Below are positions 34,027 to 43,029 of a stretch of 64,000 bases of DNA, one piece after another. Both the position numbers and the translations under genes were made by a program. The number at the start of each line of letters is the position of its first letter. Within the stretch, counting starts at the first letter, position 1. The notes below the pieces were generated by a model. The model was given only the letters and a program-made list of their open reading frames with translations. It did not search any database and was not told where the DNA came from. Source of the stretch: Bacteroides pyogenes_A (GTDB lineage Bacteria > Bacteroidota > Bacteroidia > Bacteroidales > Bacteroidaceae). The DNA is taken from NCBI RefSeq assembly GCF_048595595.1, contig NZ_CP184347.1; one strand, given 5' to 3'.

Positions 34027-35691
34027 ATGGAATGGTTATATAGCTTATTTGTCGAGCACTCTGCTTTGCAAGCTGTTGTAGTTATCTCATTAATATCAGC
34101 CATTGGGTTGGGATTGGGAAAAGTGCACTTCTGGGGGATTTCGCTGGGAGTCACTTTTGTTTTTTTTGCAGGAATTCTGGCAGGTCATTTCGGGCTTTCC
34201 GTCGATCCGCAGATGTTGAATTATGCGGAAAGCTTCGGACTGGTCATTTTTGTTTATTCCCTTGGCTTGCAAGTCGGTCCGGGCTTTTTCGGTTCTTTCC
34301 GAAAAGGAGGAATGACATTGAATATGCTTGCTCTGGGAGTTGTTCTTTTGGGTACTTTAATGACGGTTATAGCGAGTTATACCACGGGGGTTTCATTACC
34401 CGACATGGTGGGAATACTCTGCGGAGCGACAACCAACACGCCTGCATTGGGAGCTGCGCAACAAACATTGGTACAAATGGGAATGCCGAGCAACTCGCCC
34501 GCTTTAGGATGTGCGGTGGCATATCCGATGGGTGTGGTAGGCGTGATTTTAGCCGTTCTTTTTCTGCGCAAATTGCTCACTCGTCCCGAAGATCTGGAAA
34601 CAAAAGAAAAAGATGATACGAATAAAGTATATGTCGCCGCTTTCCAGATTCATAACCCTGCCGTTTTTAATAAAAGTATTAAAAATATTGCAAGCATGAG
34701 CCATCCTAAGTTTGTGATTTCCCGTTTGTGGAGAGACGGACATGTGAGCATTCCTACATCGGAAAAAATATTGAAAGAAGGAGATCGCTTGCTTGTCATT
34801 ACATCAGAGAAAGACGTGATGGCGTTGACAGTGCTTTTCGGTGAGCAGGAAAGCACCGATTGGAATAAAGAAGATATTGACTGGAATGCCATTGACAGCG
34901 AATTGATTTCCGAACGCATTTTGGTGACTCGTACCGAGCTTAACGGAAAAAAACTGGGTTCGCTTCGCCTGAGAAACCATTACGGCATTAATATCAGCCG
35001 GGTATATCGTTCGGGCGTACAATTGCTGGCTACACCCGAATTGCGGCTCCAGCTCGGCGATCGACTGACGGTAGTAGGAGAGGCGCCGGCTATACGGAAT
35101 GTGGAAAAGGTGTTGGGCAATGCCGTCAAAAGTTTAAAGGAACCCAATCTTGTTGTGGTTTTTATCGGCATTGTCTTGGGGTTGGCTTTGGGAGCTGTTC
35201 CGTTTTCCATCCCGGGTGTCGGCACACCTGTAAAATTGGGTTTGGCTGGCGGCCCGATCATTGTAGGCATTCTGCTGGGAACTTTCGGCCCTCGGCTGCA
35301 CATGATTACCTATACTACCCGTAGCGCCAACTTAATGCTTCGCGCATTGGGACTTTCGATGTATTTGGCTTGCCTCGGTTTGGAATCCGGCTCCCATTTT
35401 TTTGAAACGGTAATCCGTCCTGAAGGTCTATTGTGGATTGGATTAGGCGCAGGGTTGACTATTATTCCGGTTTTACTGGTAGGTTTTATTGCTTTCAAAT
35501 TTATGAAAATCGATTTCGGCAGCGTATCCGGGATGTTGTGTGGAAGTATGGCCAACCCGATGGCTTTGAATTATGCTAACGATACAATCTCCGGTGACAA
35601 TCCTTCTGTAGCTTATGCTACTGTTTATCCGTTATGTATGTTTCTGCGGGTAATTATAGCACAGGTTTTACTGATGTTTCTGTTGGGATAA
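34027..35691 (+). CDS. AspT/YidE/YbjL-family membrane transporter with two RCK_C domains
   Basis: 554 aa from ATG 34027. Two membrane halves of about five helices each (residues 1-170 and 375-554) flank two soluble TrkA-C/RCK_C domains (about 200-365, with SIPTSEKILKEGDRLLVI and LATPELRLQLGDRLTVVG). Motifs shared by the two halves include GILCGATTNTPALGAAQQ and GMLCGSMANPMALNYAND, a repeated pattern typical of the aspartate-alanine exchanger family. The family contains amino acid and dicarboxylate antiporters; the substrate here is unknown. An 11-C tract follows directly after the stop. Confidence 0.88.
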   Translation: MEWLYSLFVEHSALQAVVVISLISAIGLGLGKVHFWGISLGVTFVFFAGILAGHFGLSVDPQMLNYAESFGLVIFVYSLGLQVGPGFFGSFRKGGMTLNMLALGVVLLGTLMTVIASYTTGVSLPDMVGILCGATTNTPALGAAQQTLVQMGMPSNSPALGCAVAYPMGVVGVILAVLFLRKLLTRPEDLETKEKDDTNKVYVAAFQIHNPAVFNKSIKNIASMSHPKFVISRLWRDGHVSIPTSEKILKEGDRLLVITSEKDVMALTVLFGEQESTDWNKEDIDWNAIDSELISERILVTRTELNGKKLGSLRLRNHYGINISRVYRSGVQLLATPELRLQLGDRLTVVGEAPAIRNVEKVLGNAVKSLKEPNLVVVFIGIVLGLALGAVPFSIPGVGTPVKLGLAGGPIIVGILLGTFGPRLHMITYTTRSANLMLRALGLSMYLACLGLESGSHFFETVIRPEGLLWIGLGAGLTIIPVLLVGFIAFKFMKIDFGSVSGMLCGSMANPMALNYANDTISGDNPSVAYATVYPLCMFLRVIIAQVLLMFLLG

Positions 35692-35702
35692 CCCCCCCCC
35701 CC
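35692..35702. repeat. C11 homopolymer
   Basis: Eleven C residues begin on the base after the transporter's TAA stop and lie 98 bp before the fbp start. Slippage here would not change either protein, but could change transcript folding. Confidence 0.9.
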
Positions 35703-35800
35703 TTGACTGTTAATAATATGTAATAATTCACTGAAGATTGAACATCCTTTCTTGCCTATTCTTATAACAGAATCAATGTATTATAAAACTCTGAAAACTT

Positions 35801-37795
35801 ATGACTGTTCAAAGTAACATAACGCCTGAGAGTATCGAAAGCGATCTTCGCTATTTGCAGCTATTGTCCCGAAGTTTTCCTACGATAGCCGATGCAAGTA
35901 CGGAAATTATTAATTTGGAAGCGATTTTGAACCTTCCAAAAGGCACTGAACACTTCCTGACAGATATACATGGTGAATATGAGGCTTTTCAGCATGTATT
36001 GAAGAACGCTTCGGGATCAGTGAAGAGGAAGGTTAACGAAATTTTCGGCAACACATTGAGAGAGGCCGAGAAAAAAGAACTTTGCACGTTGATTTATTAT
36101 CCGGAAGAGAAGATTCAATTAGTGAAAGCCGGAGAAAAGGATTTGGACGACTGGTATCTGATCACGTTGAACCAATTGGTAAAAGTTTGTCAGAACGTAT
36201 CTTCCAAATATACCCGCTCGAAAGTTCGTAAGTCTTTACCCCCCGAATTTTCTTATATTATTCAGGAGTTGCTGCACGAATCTTCGGTCGAGCCGAACAA
36301 GCACGCGTATATTGATGTGATAATAAAGACGATAATTTCAACCAGGCGGGCGGATAATTTTATCATCGCGATGTGCAACCTGATTCAGCGGCTGACGATC
36401 GATTCGTTGCATATTGTGGGAGACATTTACGACCGTGGGCCGGGAGCACATATTATTATGGATACTTTGTGCAACTACCATAATTTCGATATCCAATGGG
36501 GAAACCATGATATTCTTTGGATGGGTGCTGCATCGGGGAACGATAGTTGTATTGCGAATGTAATTCGTCTTTCCATGCGTTACGGCAACTTGTCTACGCT
36601 TGAAGACGGATATGGCATTAACTTGCTTCCGTTGGCAACATTCGCCATGGATACTTATGCGGATGATCCATGTACGGTATTTACTCCTAAAATGAGTTTT
36701 GCCGATGCATCTTACAATGAAAAGACAGTACGCCTGATTACTCAGATGCATAAAGCTATCGCCATTATCCAGTTTAAGCTGGAGGCTGCTATTATCGATC
36801 GTCGTCCTGAGTTCGGCATGGAAAACAGAAAATTGCTGCACAAAATAGATTTTGAAAAAGGGGTTCTCGTGTACGAAGGAAAGGAGTATCTGTTGCGTGA
36901 CACGAATTTTCCGACAATAAATCCTGCCGACCCTTATCGGCTGACTGAAGAAGAACAAGAATTAATGGACAAAATCCATTCTTCGTTTATGAATAGCGAA
37001 AAGCTGAAAAAGCATATGCGCTGTTTGTTTACTTATGGGGGAATGTATCTGTTATGTAATTCGAATTTGCTTTATCATGCTTCTGTCCCCATGAACGAAG
37101 ACGGAAGTTTCAGACATGTAAAAATACGTGGTAAAGAATATTGGGGACGTAATCTGCTGGAAAAATCGGACCAGTTGATTCGTACGGCTTATTTTGATGA
37201 AGAAAGAGGAGAAGATAAAGCCTATGCCATGGACTTTATATGGTACATGTGGTGTGGTCCTGACACCCCGTTGTTCGATAAAAATAAAATGGCTACTTTT
37301 GAACGTTATTTTATTGCCGACAAAGAATTGCATAAAGAAAAGAAAGGTCATTACTACACATTACGCAATCAGGAAGATATTTGCAATAAAATATTAGATG
37401 AGTTCGGCGCTTCGGGGCCTCATTCTCATATTATCAATGGACATGTGCCTGTAAAAACTATCAAAGGTGAACAACCGATAAAAGCCAATGGTAAGCTTTT
37501 TGTAATCGATGGAGGGTTCTCGAAAGCCTATCAGCCGGAAACAGGAATAGCTGGTTATACGCTTGTATATCACTCCCACGGTTTGCAACTCGTGCAGCAC
37601 GAACCCTTCCAGTCACGGCAAAAAGCCATTGAAGAAGGGCTTGATATAAAATCTATCAGTTTTGTTCTTGAATTGAACTCTCAGCGCATGATGGTAAAAG
37701 ATACAGATAAAGGAAAAGAGCTGATAATGCAAATTCAGGATTTGAAGAAACTGCTCGTTGCCTACCGTACAGGATTGATTAAAGAGAAAATATGA
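35801..37795 (+). CDS. fbp: Class 3 fructose-1,6-bisphosphatase
   Basis: 664 aa, the length of the Firmicutes/Bacteroidetes-type Fbp. It belongs to the metallophosphoesterase fold: TDIHGEYEAFQHVL near 50, VGDIYDRGPGAH near 205, WGNHDILWMGAASGN near 230, and the late GHVPVKTIKGEQPIKANGK and VIDGGFSKAYQPETG. It hydrolyses fructose 1,6-bisphosphate to fructose 6-phosphate in gluconeogenesis. The oxidative pentose phosphate genes are 6.5 kb away. The 3' end overlaps the convergent LA_2272-like gene by 17 bp, so no separate terminator fits between them. Confidence 0.95.
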   Translation: MTVQSNITPESIESDLRYLQLLSRSFPTIADASTEIINLEAILNLPKGTEHFLTDIHGEYEAFQHVLKNASGSVKRKVNEIFGNTLREAEKKELCTLIYYPEEKIQLVKAGEKDLDDWYLITLNQLVKVCQNVSSKYTRSKVRKSLPPEFSYIIQELLHESSVEPNKHAYIDVIIKTIISTRRADNFIIAMCNLIQRLTIDSLHIVGDIYDRGPGAHIIMDTLCNYHNFDIQWGNHDILWMGAASGNDSCIANVIRLSMRYGNLSTLEDGYGINLLPLATFAMDTYADDPCTVFTPKMSFADASYNEKTVRLITQMHKAIAIIQFKLEAAIIDRRPEFGMENRKLLHKIDFEKGVLVYEGKEYLLRDTNFPTINPADPYRLTEEEQELMDKIHSSFMNSEKLKKHMRCLFTYGGMYLLCNSNLLYHASVPMNEDGSFRHVKIRGKEYWGRNLLEKSDQLIRTAYFDEERGEDKAYAMDFIWYMWCGPDTPLFDKNKMATFERYFIADKELHKEKKGHYYTLRNQEDICNKILDEFGASGPHSHIINGHVPVKTIKGEQPIKANGKLFVIDGGFSKAYQPETGIAGYTLVYHSHGLQLVQHEPFQSRQKAIEEGLDIKSISFVLELNSQRMMVKDTDKGKELIMQIQDLKKLLVAYRTGLIKEKI

Positions 37796-38930
37796 TTCCT
37801 CCTTCTGTAATGGCTCTTTTGTCGTAATTGCCGGACCGGTTATAGTAACGTGTGAAGCCATAACCACCGGTGCCGAATATTCCGATTCTTTTCGTGAGCT
37901 GATATTCCAGACTGACGCGTGCCTGCAAAGCATAGAGCCGGCGGGGTATCAGTTCATCTTTGTTTTTGAAAGCTTCGATATGCTCATAACCTAAGTCACT
38001 GCTGACGGAAAGTTTCTTATAGAGTGGAAGAGACAATCCCGCCCGATAAGAGGCTGTAGCCGAAAACTTATCGTTCAAATGTCTGCGCTGCGCTCCCAAT
38101 CCGATAATGGTATAGAATAATCGGTTTTTGAAACGGACACCTATATTGGCAATGGCAGTGTTTCCTCCATAAAGCATCATCTGGATTTTTGTATCGGGAT
38201 TCGCATTCACCAAGCCTATTTGAAAACCTTTCATTTCTTCTTTGTAATAATTTAAAATACCGATTTGCAGACCATGTGCTTTAGTAGCATAATTGCATAA
38301 TCCGATTTGTACTCCGTTCATTGCGTTGCCTGCTATATTTCCTATACCGGCTATTTGCACCCCGTTGACGCTTTCGCCGTTTACATTTAGAAAGCCGGAT
38401 GCCATTAACCCCTTCATATTTCCTCCTGTAATATTGGCCAATCCGGAAAGTTGAATCCCGTACGCTCTTTCTCCGCTTATATTTATTCCTCCACTGACTG
38501 CCAATCCTGAAACACGATCTCCTCCGATATTGATAAGCCCTGATAAAACAACTCCTACAACGTCCTGGCCGATAATATTTACCAGACCGCTTGCGGAAAC
38601 TCCGGTCATCTTATTTCCATTGATATTGGTGATTCCGGAAAATTGAAAGCCTTCCACATTGTCGGATACTATATTTGCTATGCCCGAAACTTGTACTCCT
38701 TTGACATCGGTCCGGACTACACTTCCGAGAATATTCATTCCGATCCCGTTGAGTCGGGTCATATTTGTAAGAACACCGAGGTTCAGATAACTGGTTTGAG
38801 TGCTGTCCACCGGCTGAGTACTGATGTCTTTCCACAGAGAAAGATTGATTCCGGCGCTTTTATTCTGAGCCGATAAACAAGCGGCAGCCATTAAAATAGC
38901 TGCCGTACATATTGTTTTCTTTACTCTCAT
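37779..38930 (-). CDS. Secreted protein with LA_2272-type tandem surface repeats
   Basis: 383 aa from ATG 38928-38930 (MRVKKTICTAAILMAAACLSAQ, a signal peptide); the longer reading has no signal. Residues about 55-235 are some nine to ten imperfect ~20-residue repeats of the form GvqvSGiaNI-G--v-G (for example GVQVSGIANIVSDNVEGFQF, GVSASGLVNIIGQDVVGVVL). This regular Gly/Asn pattern predicts a right-handed parallel beta solenoid or stacked hairpins. The C-terminal ~140 residues look like an outer membrane beta-barrel end (ARVSLEYQLTKRIGIFGTGGYG, ending GGIIFSL). It lies 49 bp after the acyl-CoA synthetase gene. Function unknown. Confidence 0.8.
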   Translation of the reverse strand: MRVKKTICTAAILMAAACLSAQNKSAGINLSLWKDISTQPVDSTQTSYLNLGVLTNMTRLNGIGMNILGSVVRTDVKGVQVSGIANIVSDNVEGFQFSGITNINGNKMTGVSASGLVNIIGQDVVGVVLSGLINIGGDRVSGLAVSGGINISGERAYGIQLSGLANITGGNMKGLMASGFLNVNGESVNGVQIAGIGNIAGNAMNGVQIGLCNYATKAHGLQIGILNYYKEEMKGFQIGLVNANPDTKIQMMLYGGNTAIANIGVRFKNRLFYTIIGLGAQRRHLNDKFSATASYRAGLSLPLYKKLSVSSDLGYEHIEAFKNKDELIPRRLYALQARVSLEYQLTKRIGIFGTGGYGFTRYYNRSGNYDKRAITEGGIIFSL

Positions 38931-38979
38931 CTTATTTATGTTTAATATATTTACACGGTATTGCCCAAGCATGAAGTTG

Positions 38980-40638
38980 CTATCCTTTTGCCTCCTGATA
39001 TAAATACCGCTTGATACTCTTTTTCGGAGTTTTTTCAAACTCTTCGGGATATATTTTCATTTTAGATATTTGGCTGTATGCCGGCAACATCTCGTTGAGC
39101 GCTATGCGGTTTTCTTCCATCACTCGCTCGATATCACTGTTTCGCAGGCCGTGGGTAAAGGCTTCGTCAAAGTCGGGATAAACAAGTCCTACCAGTTTCT
39201 CGTTTTGCTGTACGATTATACTTTCAGCCACGTAAGGCAGGTTGTTCAACTTATCTTCGATCTCTTCCGGATAAATATTTTGTCCGCTCGCACTGAGCAG
39301 CATGTTTTTACTCCGACCCTTGATCGTGACATTTCCTTCAGCATCAATCAATCCCAAATCACCGGTATGAAGCCAACCGTCTTTGTCAATTACTTGTTGG
39401 GTGGCCTCTTCGTTTTTGTAATATCCTACCATCATGTTCGGACCCTTGCAAACGATTTCTCCGACAATGTTTTCAGGATCGGGCGAAAGTATCTTGACTT
39501 CCATTCGAGGCGCGGCTTTACCGCAAGAACCTCGCTTGAATCTTGTCCAGTCTTCGTAGGAAATAATCGGGCCGCACTCTGTCATTCCGTATCCTACGGT
39601 ATAAGGAAAGTCGATCATTTTCAGCAATTGTTCCACTTCTTGATTGAAAGCGGCGCCGCCTACGATTACTTGTACAAAGTTTCCTCCAAAAGCTTTGATC
39701 ATTTCTTCTCGTACGGTTGCTTTTATCTTATCGTTAATGAAGGGTACTTTCAAAAGTAACTTCATTGTAGGCGTTTCCAATTTGGGTAATACGTTTTTCT
39801 TTATGATTTTTTCGATAATCAATGGTACGGCAACAATGAGTCTCGGCTTGATTTCCGCAAAAGCCTGGAAAATAATTTTCGGGCTGGGCATACGTGTCAG
39901 GAAGAAAATCTGGCATCCGGCGGAAAACTCATATAAGAACTCAAAAGCTAAACCGTACATATGAGCCATTGGCAGCATGGACACAATTTTATCTCCGGCT
40001 TCCAGAGAAAGGACTTCGAATGCAAATTTAGTATTCGACCACAAGCTTCGATAAGGTAGCATAACCCCTTTAGAGTAGCTGGTGGTTCCGGAAGTGTAAT
40101 TGATAACCGCCAGTTCTTCAGGCTGATCTTTATGGTATTCGATGTGCTCTTTGCGGAAATTCTTCGGATATTTTTTTCCGAACATCTCATTCAGATGTTC
40201 CCGTGCATGAGTGAGACGCTCGGTACGCGAAACCAATATGCTGAAATCTGTCATCAGGAGAATTCCTTCGAGTAGGGGCATGGCTGACTCGTTAAGGTTT
40301 TCCCAGATCATGTCTCCCACAAACAGCAACTTGGCTTCGGAATGATTGACAATATTATGTACATTGTCGGCTTTGAATTCGTGGAGGATGGGAACAATAA
40401 CCGCACCGTATGTCAGTGTTGCCAGGAAAGTTACTCCCCAGTGGGAACTGTTTCGTCCGCAAACGGCTATTTTATCTCCCTTGCGGATACCGCTTTCTTC
40501 AAATATAATGTGGAGTTTTTCAATTTTGCGGGCTACATCTTTATACTGTAGGGTGGCGCCTTTGTAGTCTGTCAAGGCGTCTAAATCCCAATGGTTCTTT
40601 ATACTGCTTTCTATATAAGCTATAAAACTTTGTTCCAT
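38980..40638 (-). CDS. AMP-dependent acyl-CoA synthetase/ligase (long-chain type)
   Basis: 552 aa from ATG 40638 (MEQSFIAYI). The -7 box at 40667-40674 puts transcription start near 40662, which leaves too little leader for the ATG at 40650. Adenylate-forming motifs: INYTSGTTSYSKGVML (P-loop), YGMTECGPIISYEDW, WLHTGDLGLIDAEGNVTIKGRSKNM and a C-terminal PKKSIKRYLY with the catalytic-loop Lys region. It activates a carboxylate, probably a long-chain fatty acid, with ATP and CoA. No other fatty acid gene is adjacent. Confidence 0.9.
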   Translation of the reverse strand: MEQSFIAYIESSIKNHWDLDALTDYKGATLQYKDVARKIEKLHIIFEESGIRKGDKIAVCGRNSSHWGVTFLATLTYGAVIVPILHEFKADNVHNIVNHSEAKLLFVGDMIWENLNESAMPLLEGILLMTDFSILVSRTERLTHAREHLNEMFGKKYPKNFRKEHIEYHKDQPEELAVINYTSGTTSYSKGVMLPYRSLWSNTKFAFEVLSLEAGDKIVSMLPMAHMYGLAFEFLYEFSAGCQIFFLTRMPSPKIIFQAFAEIKPRLIVAVPLIIEKIIKKNVLPKLETPTMKLLLKVPFINDKIKATVREEMIKAFGGNFVQVIVGGAAFNQEVEQLLKMIDFPYTVGYGMTECGPIISYEDWTRFKRGSCGKAAPRMEVKILSPDPENIVGEIVCKGPNMMVGYYKNEEATQQVIDKDGWLHTGDLGLIDAEGNVTIKGRSKNMLLSASGQNIYPEEIEDKLNNLPYVAESIIVQQNEKLVGLVYPDFDEAFTHGLRNSDIERVMEENRIALNEMLPAYSQISKMKIYPEEFEKTPKKSIKRYLYQEAKG

Positions 40639-40666
40639 TGTTTTGCACATTCTGTTTTAAACTGTG

Positions 40667-40674
40667 CAAAGATA
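40667..40674 (-). promoter_or_regulatory. Candidate -7 box of the acyl-CoA synthetase gene
   Basis: Minus strand TATCTTTG, exact consensus. No clear -33 box. Confidence 0.65.
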
Positions 40675-40746
40675 GTATTATTAAATTAATAATGAAAGAA
40701 TATGGAATTAAAATGAATTTGATTCCGAATATTCTTTCATAAGCGG

Positions 40747-41817
40747 CTATTGCAAGTACCATTCGTACATTTTTCGGACACCTTCTTCTATTTCGATTTG
40801 ATGGTGCCAACCTAATGCGTGAAGCTTGGAAGGATCGGTAAGTTTGCGCATCGTGCCGTCGGGCTTGCTGCTATCGAACGTTATTAAGCCCCGATAGCCT
40901 ACAGTCGTAACAATTTGTTCTGCCAATTCCCGTATACTGATTTCTTTTCCGGTTCCGATGTTGATATGACAGTTTCGAATCTCTTTTTCCTTTTCATGGT
41001 ACGTATCTTTAAAATCGACATGCTCCATCACGAACACGCTGGCGTCGGCCATTTCTTCACTCCATAGAAATTCCCGAAGGGGAGCACCCGTACCCCACAA
41101 AGTTACTTCCGCCTGATGAATGCCGTATTTGCTTAAAACTGCACATATCTTCTCCTGAGAGCTTTCTCCATCGATACCTTCTATCGGCCGTTTGCTTAAA
41201 TCTTTGCGTATAGCTTCCCATTTTCCTTCTTTCAGGCAGTGTGCCAAATGTATTTTTCGAATCATGGCAGGAAGCACATGGCTGCGTTCGAGGTCGAAAT
41301 TATCATTGGGACCATACAGATTGGTCGGCATTACGGCAATGTAGTTTGTGCCATATTGCAGGTTAAAGCTCTCGCACATTTTAAGTCCTGCTATTTTAGC
41401 AATTGCGTATGGCTCGTTTGTATATTCCAGTGAAGAGGTGAGAAGCGCATCTTCTTTCATGGGTTGCTCGGCATCACGTGGATAAATACAGGTACTTCCC
41501 AAGAAGAGTAATTTTTTCACATGATGTCGGAAACTTTCGCCTATGACGTTTTGCTGAATTTGCAGATTTTTGAAGATAAAATCGGCCCGGTAAACATTGT
41601 TTGCCATGATTCCTCCCACAAAAGCTGCCGCAAGGAAAACGTATTCCGGGCGTTCTTTATCGAAAAAACGACGTACAGCTACTGCATCCAACAAATCCAA
41701 TTCTTTATGGCTACGTCCTATCAAATTGGTATACCCTTTTTCCTGAAGGTTTCTCCAAATAGCGGACCCTACAAGTCCGAGATGTCCCGCTACATATATC
41801 TTTGCGTCTTTTTCCAT
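40747..41817 (-). CDS. fcl: GDP-L-fucose synthase
   Basis: 356 aa, a short-chain dehydrogenase/epimerase with an N-terminal NADP-binding GHLGLVGSA (glycine motif, residue about 10) and catalytic NEPYAIAKIAG (Tyr-x3-Lys, about 137). The GMER-specific patterns GSTCIYP, VMPTNLYGPNDNFD and HINIGTGKEISIRELA are present. It epimerises and reduces GDP-4-keto-6-deoxy-D-mannose to GDP-L-fucose. It starts 6 bp after gmd, so the two-step pathway is one operon. In Bacteroides the product feeds capsule and glycoprotein fucosylation. It is somewhat longer than the ~320-residue E. coli enzyme. Confidence 0.95.
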   Translation of the reverse strand: MEKDAKIYVAGHLGLVGSAIWRNLQEKGYTNLIGRSHKELDLLDAVAVRRFFDKERPEYVFLAAAFVGGIMANNVYRADFIFKNLQIQQNVIGESFRHHVKKLLFLGSTCIYPRDAEQPMKEDALLTSSLEYTNEPYAIAKIAGLKMCESFNLQYGTNYIAVMPTNLYGPNDNFDLERSHVLPAMIRKIHLAHCLKEGKWEAIRKDLSKRPIEGIDGESSQEKICAVLSKYGIHQAEVTLWGTGAPLREFLWSEEMADASVFVMEHVDFKDTYHEKEKEIRNCHINIGTGKEISIRELAEQIVTTVGYRGLITFDSSKPDGTMRKLTDPSKLHALGWHHQIEIEEGVRKMYEWYLQ

Positions 41818-41823
41818 GGTTGG

Positions 41824-42894
41824 TTAATGTTTGCCGGCAATCATGCGTTTCACCTTTTCCATATCGTGTCTGACCATTAGTTTCACCAATTCTTCGAATG
41901 AGGTTTTTCGAGGGTTCCAACCCAATACTGTTTTTGCCTTTGTAGGATCTCCCAGCAATTGTTCCACTTCTGCCGGACGGAAGTATTTCGGGTCTACCTC
42001 GACCAATGTTTTTCCCGTAGCTGCATCAATTCCTTTTTCATCCACACCTTCACCTTCCCAACGGATTTCGATTCCGGCCTCTTTGAAGGCCAGCGTGGCA
42101 AACTCGCGTACTGTATGCATTTCTCCGGTGGCAATTACAAAATCTTCGGGAGTATGATGTTGCAGCATCAGCCACATACATTCGATGTAATCTTTTGCAT
42201 ATCCCCAGTCGCGAAGGGCATCCAGATTTCCCAAATATAATTTATCCTGTTCGCCTTGGGCTATTCGGGCTGCCGCCAATGTTATTTTTCGGGTTACAAA
42301 AGTCTCTCCGCGGCGTTCGCTTTCGTGATTGAATAAAATACCGTTTACCGCGAACATGCCGTAACTTTCTCTGTAATTTTTAGTAATCCAGAAACCATAT
42401 TGTTTGGCTACGCCGTATGGGCTGCGTGGGTAGAAAGGAGTCGTTTCTTTTTGGGGAACTTCCTGCACCTTGCCGAATAATTCGGAAGTGGAAGCTTGAT
42501 AAATACGGGTTTTCTTTTCCAGTCCCAATATTCGTACGGCTTCAAGCATACGCAGTGTGCCGATTGCATCGGTTTCGGCAGTATATTCAGGAACATCAAA
42601 AGACACTTTCACATGACTTTGTGCTGCTAAATTATATATCTCGTTCGGTTGAATTTGTTGGATAATACGTATCAGCGAACTGGAATCTGTCATGTCGCCA
42701 TAATGAAGATTAATGGTACGTTTTTGTTTCATGTCACGCACCCATTCGTCAAAATATAAGTGCTCAATCCGGCCTGTATTGAAAGAGGAAGAACGGCGGA
42801 GAATCCCGTGAACCTCATAGCCTTTTTGCAAAAGGAATTCAGCAAGAAAAGAACCGTCTTGCCCTGTAATGCCTGAAATAAGAGCTTTTTTCAT
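41824..42894 (-). CDS. gmd: GDP-mannose 4,6-dehydratase
   Basis: 356 aa. NADP-binding start GITGQDGSFLAEFLLQKGYEVHG-type, RRSSSFNTGRIEHLY, catalytic YPRSPYGVAKQYGFW (Tyr-x3-Lys) with preceding TSELFGKVQEVPQ, and NHESERRGETFVTRKITLA. It converts GDP-D-mannose to GDP-4-keto-6-deoxy-D-mannose, the first step of GDP-fucose synthesis, and fcl follows 6 bp downstream. No exact TAnnTTTG box was seen upstream. Confidence 0.96.
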   Translation of the reverse strand: MKKALISGITGQDGSFLAEFLLQKGYEVHGILRRSSSFNTGRIEHLYFDEWVRDMKQKRTINLHYGDMTDSSSLIRIIQQIQPNEIYNLAAQSHVKVSFDVPEYTAETDAIGTLRMLEAVRILGLEKKTRIYQASTSELFGKVQEVPQKETTPFYPRSPYGVAKQYGFWITKNYRESYGMFAVNGILFNHESERRGETFVTRKITLAAARIAQGEQDKLYLGNLDALRDWGYAKDYIECMWLMLQHHTPEDFVIATGEMHTVREFATLAFKEAGIEIRWEGEGVDEKGIDAATGKTLVEVDPKYFRPAEVEQLLGDPTKAKTVLGWNPRKTSFEELVKLMVRHDMEKVKRMIAGKH

Positions 42895-43029
42895 ATGCTA
42901 ATTATTTTGTTTGGGTATTTGCTGCAAATGTCGCTAATTGCTATTAGATATGCAAGATTCTTTATACCTATTTCTTAAGAAAGCTTCCTCCGGAGTGCCC
43001 TTACAACACTTGTGATGAGAGATCTTTTG

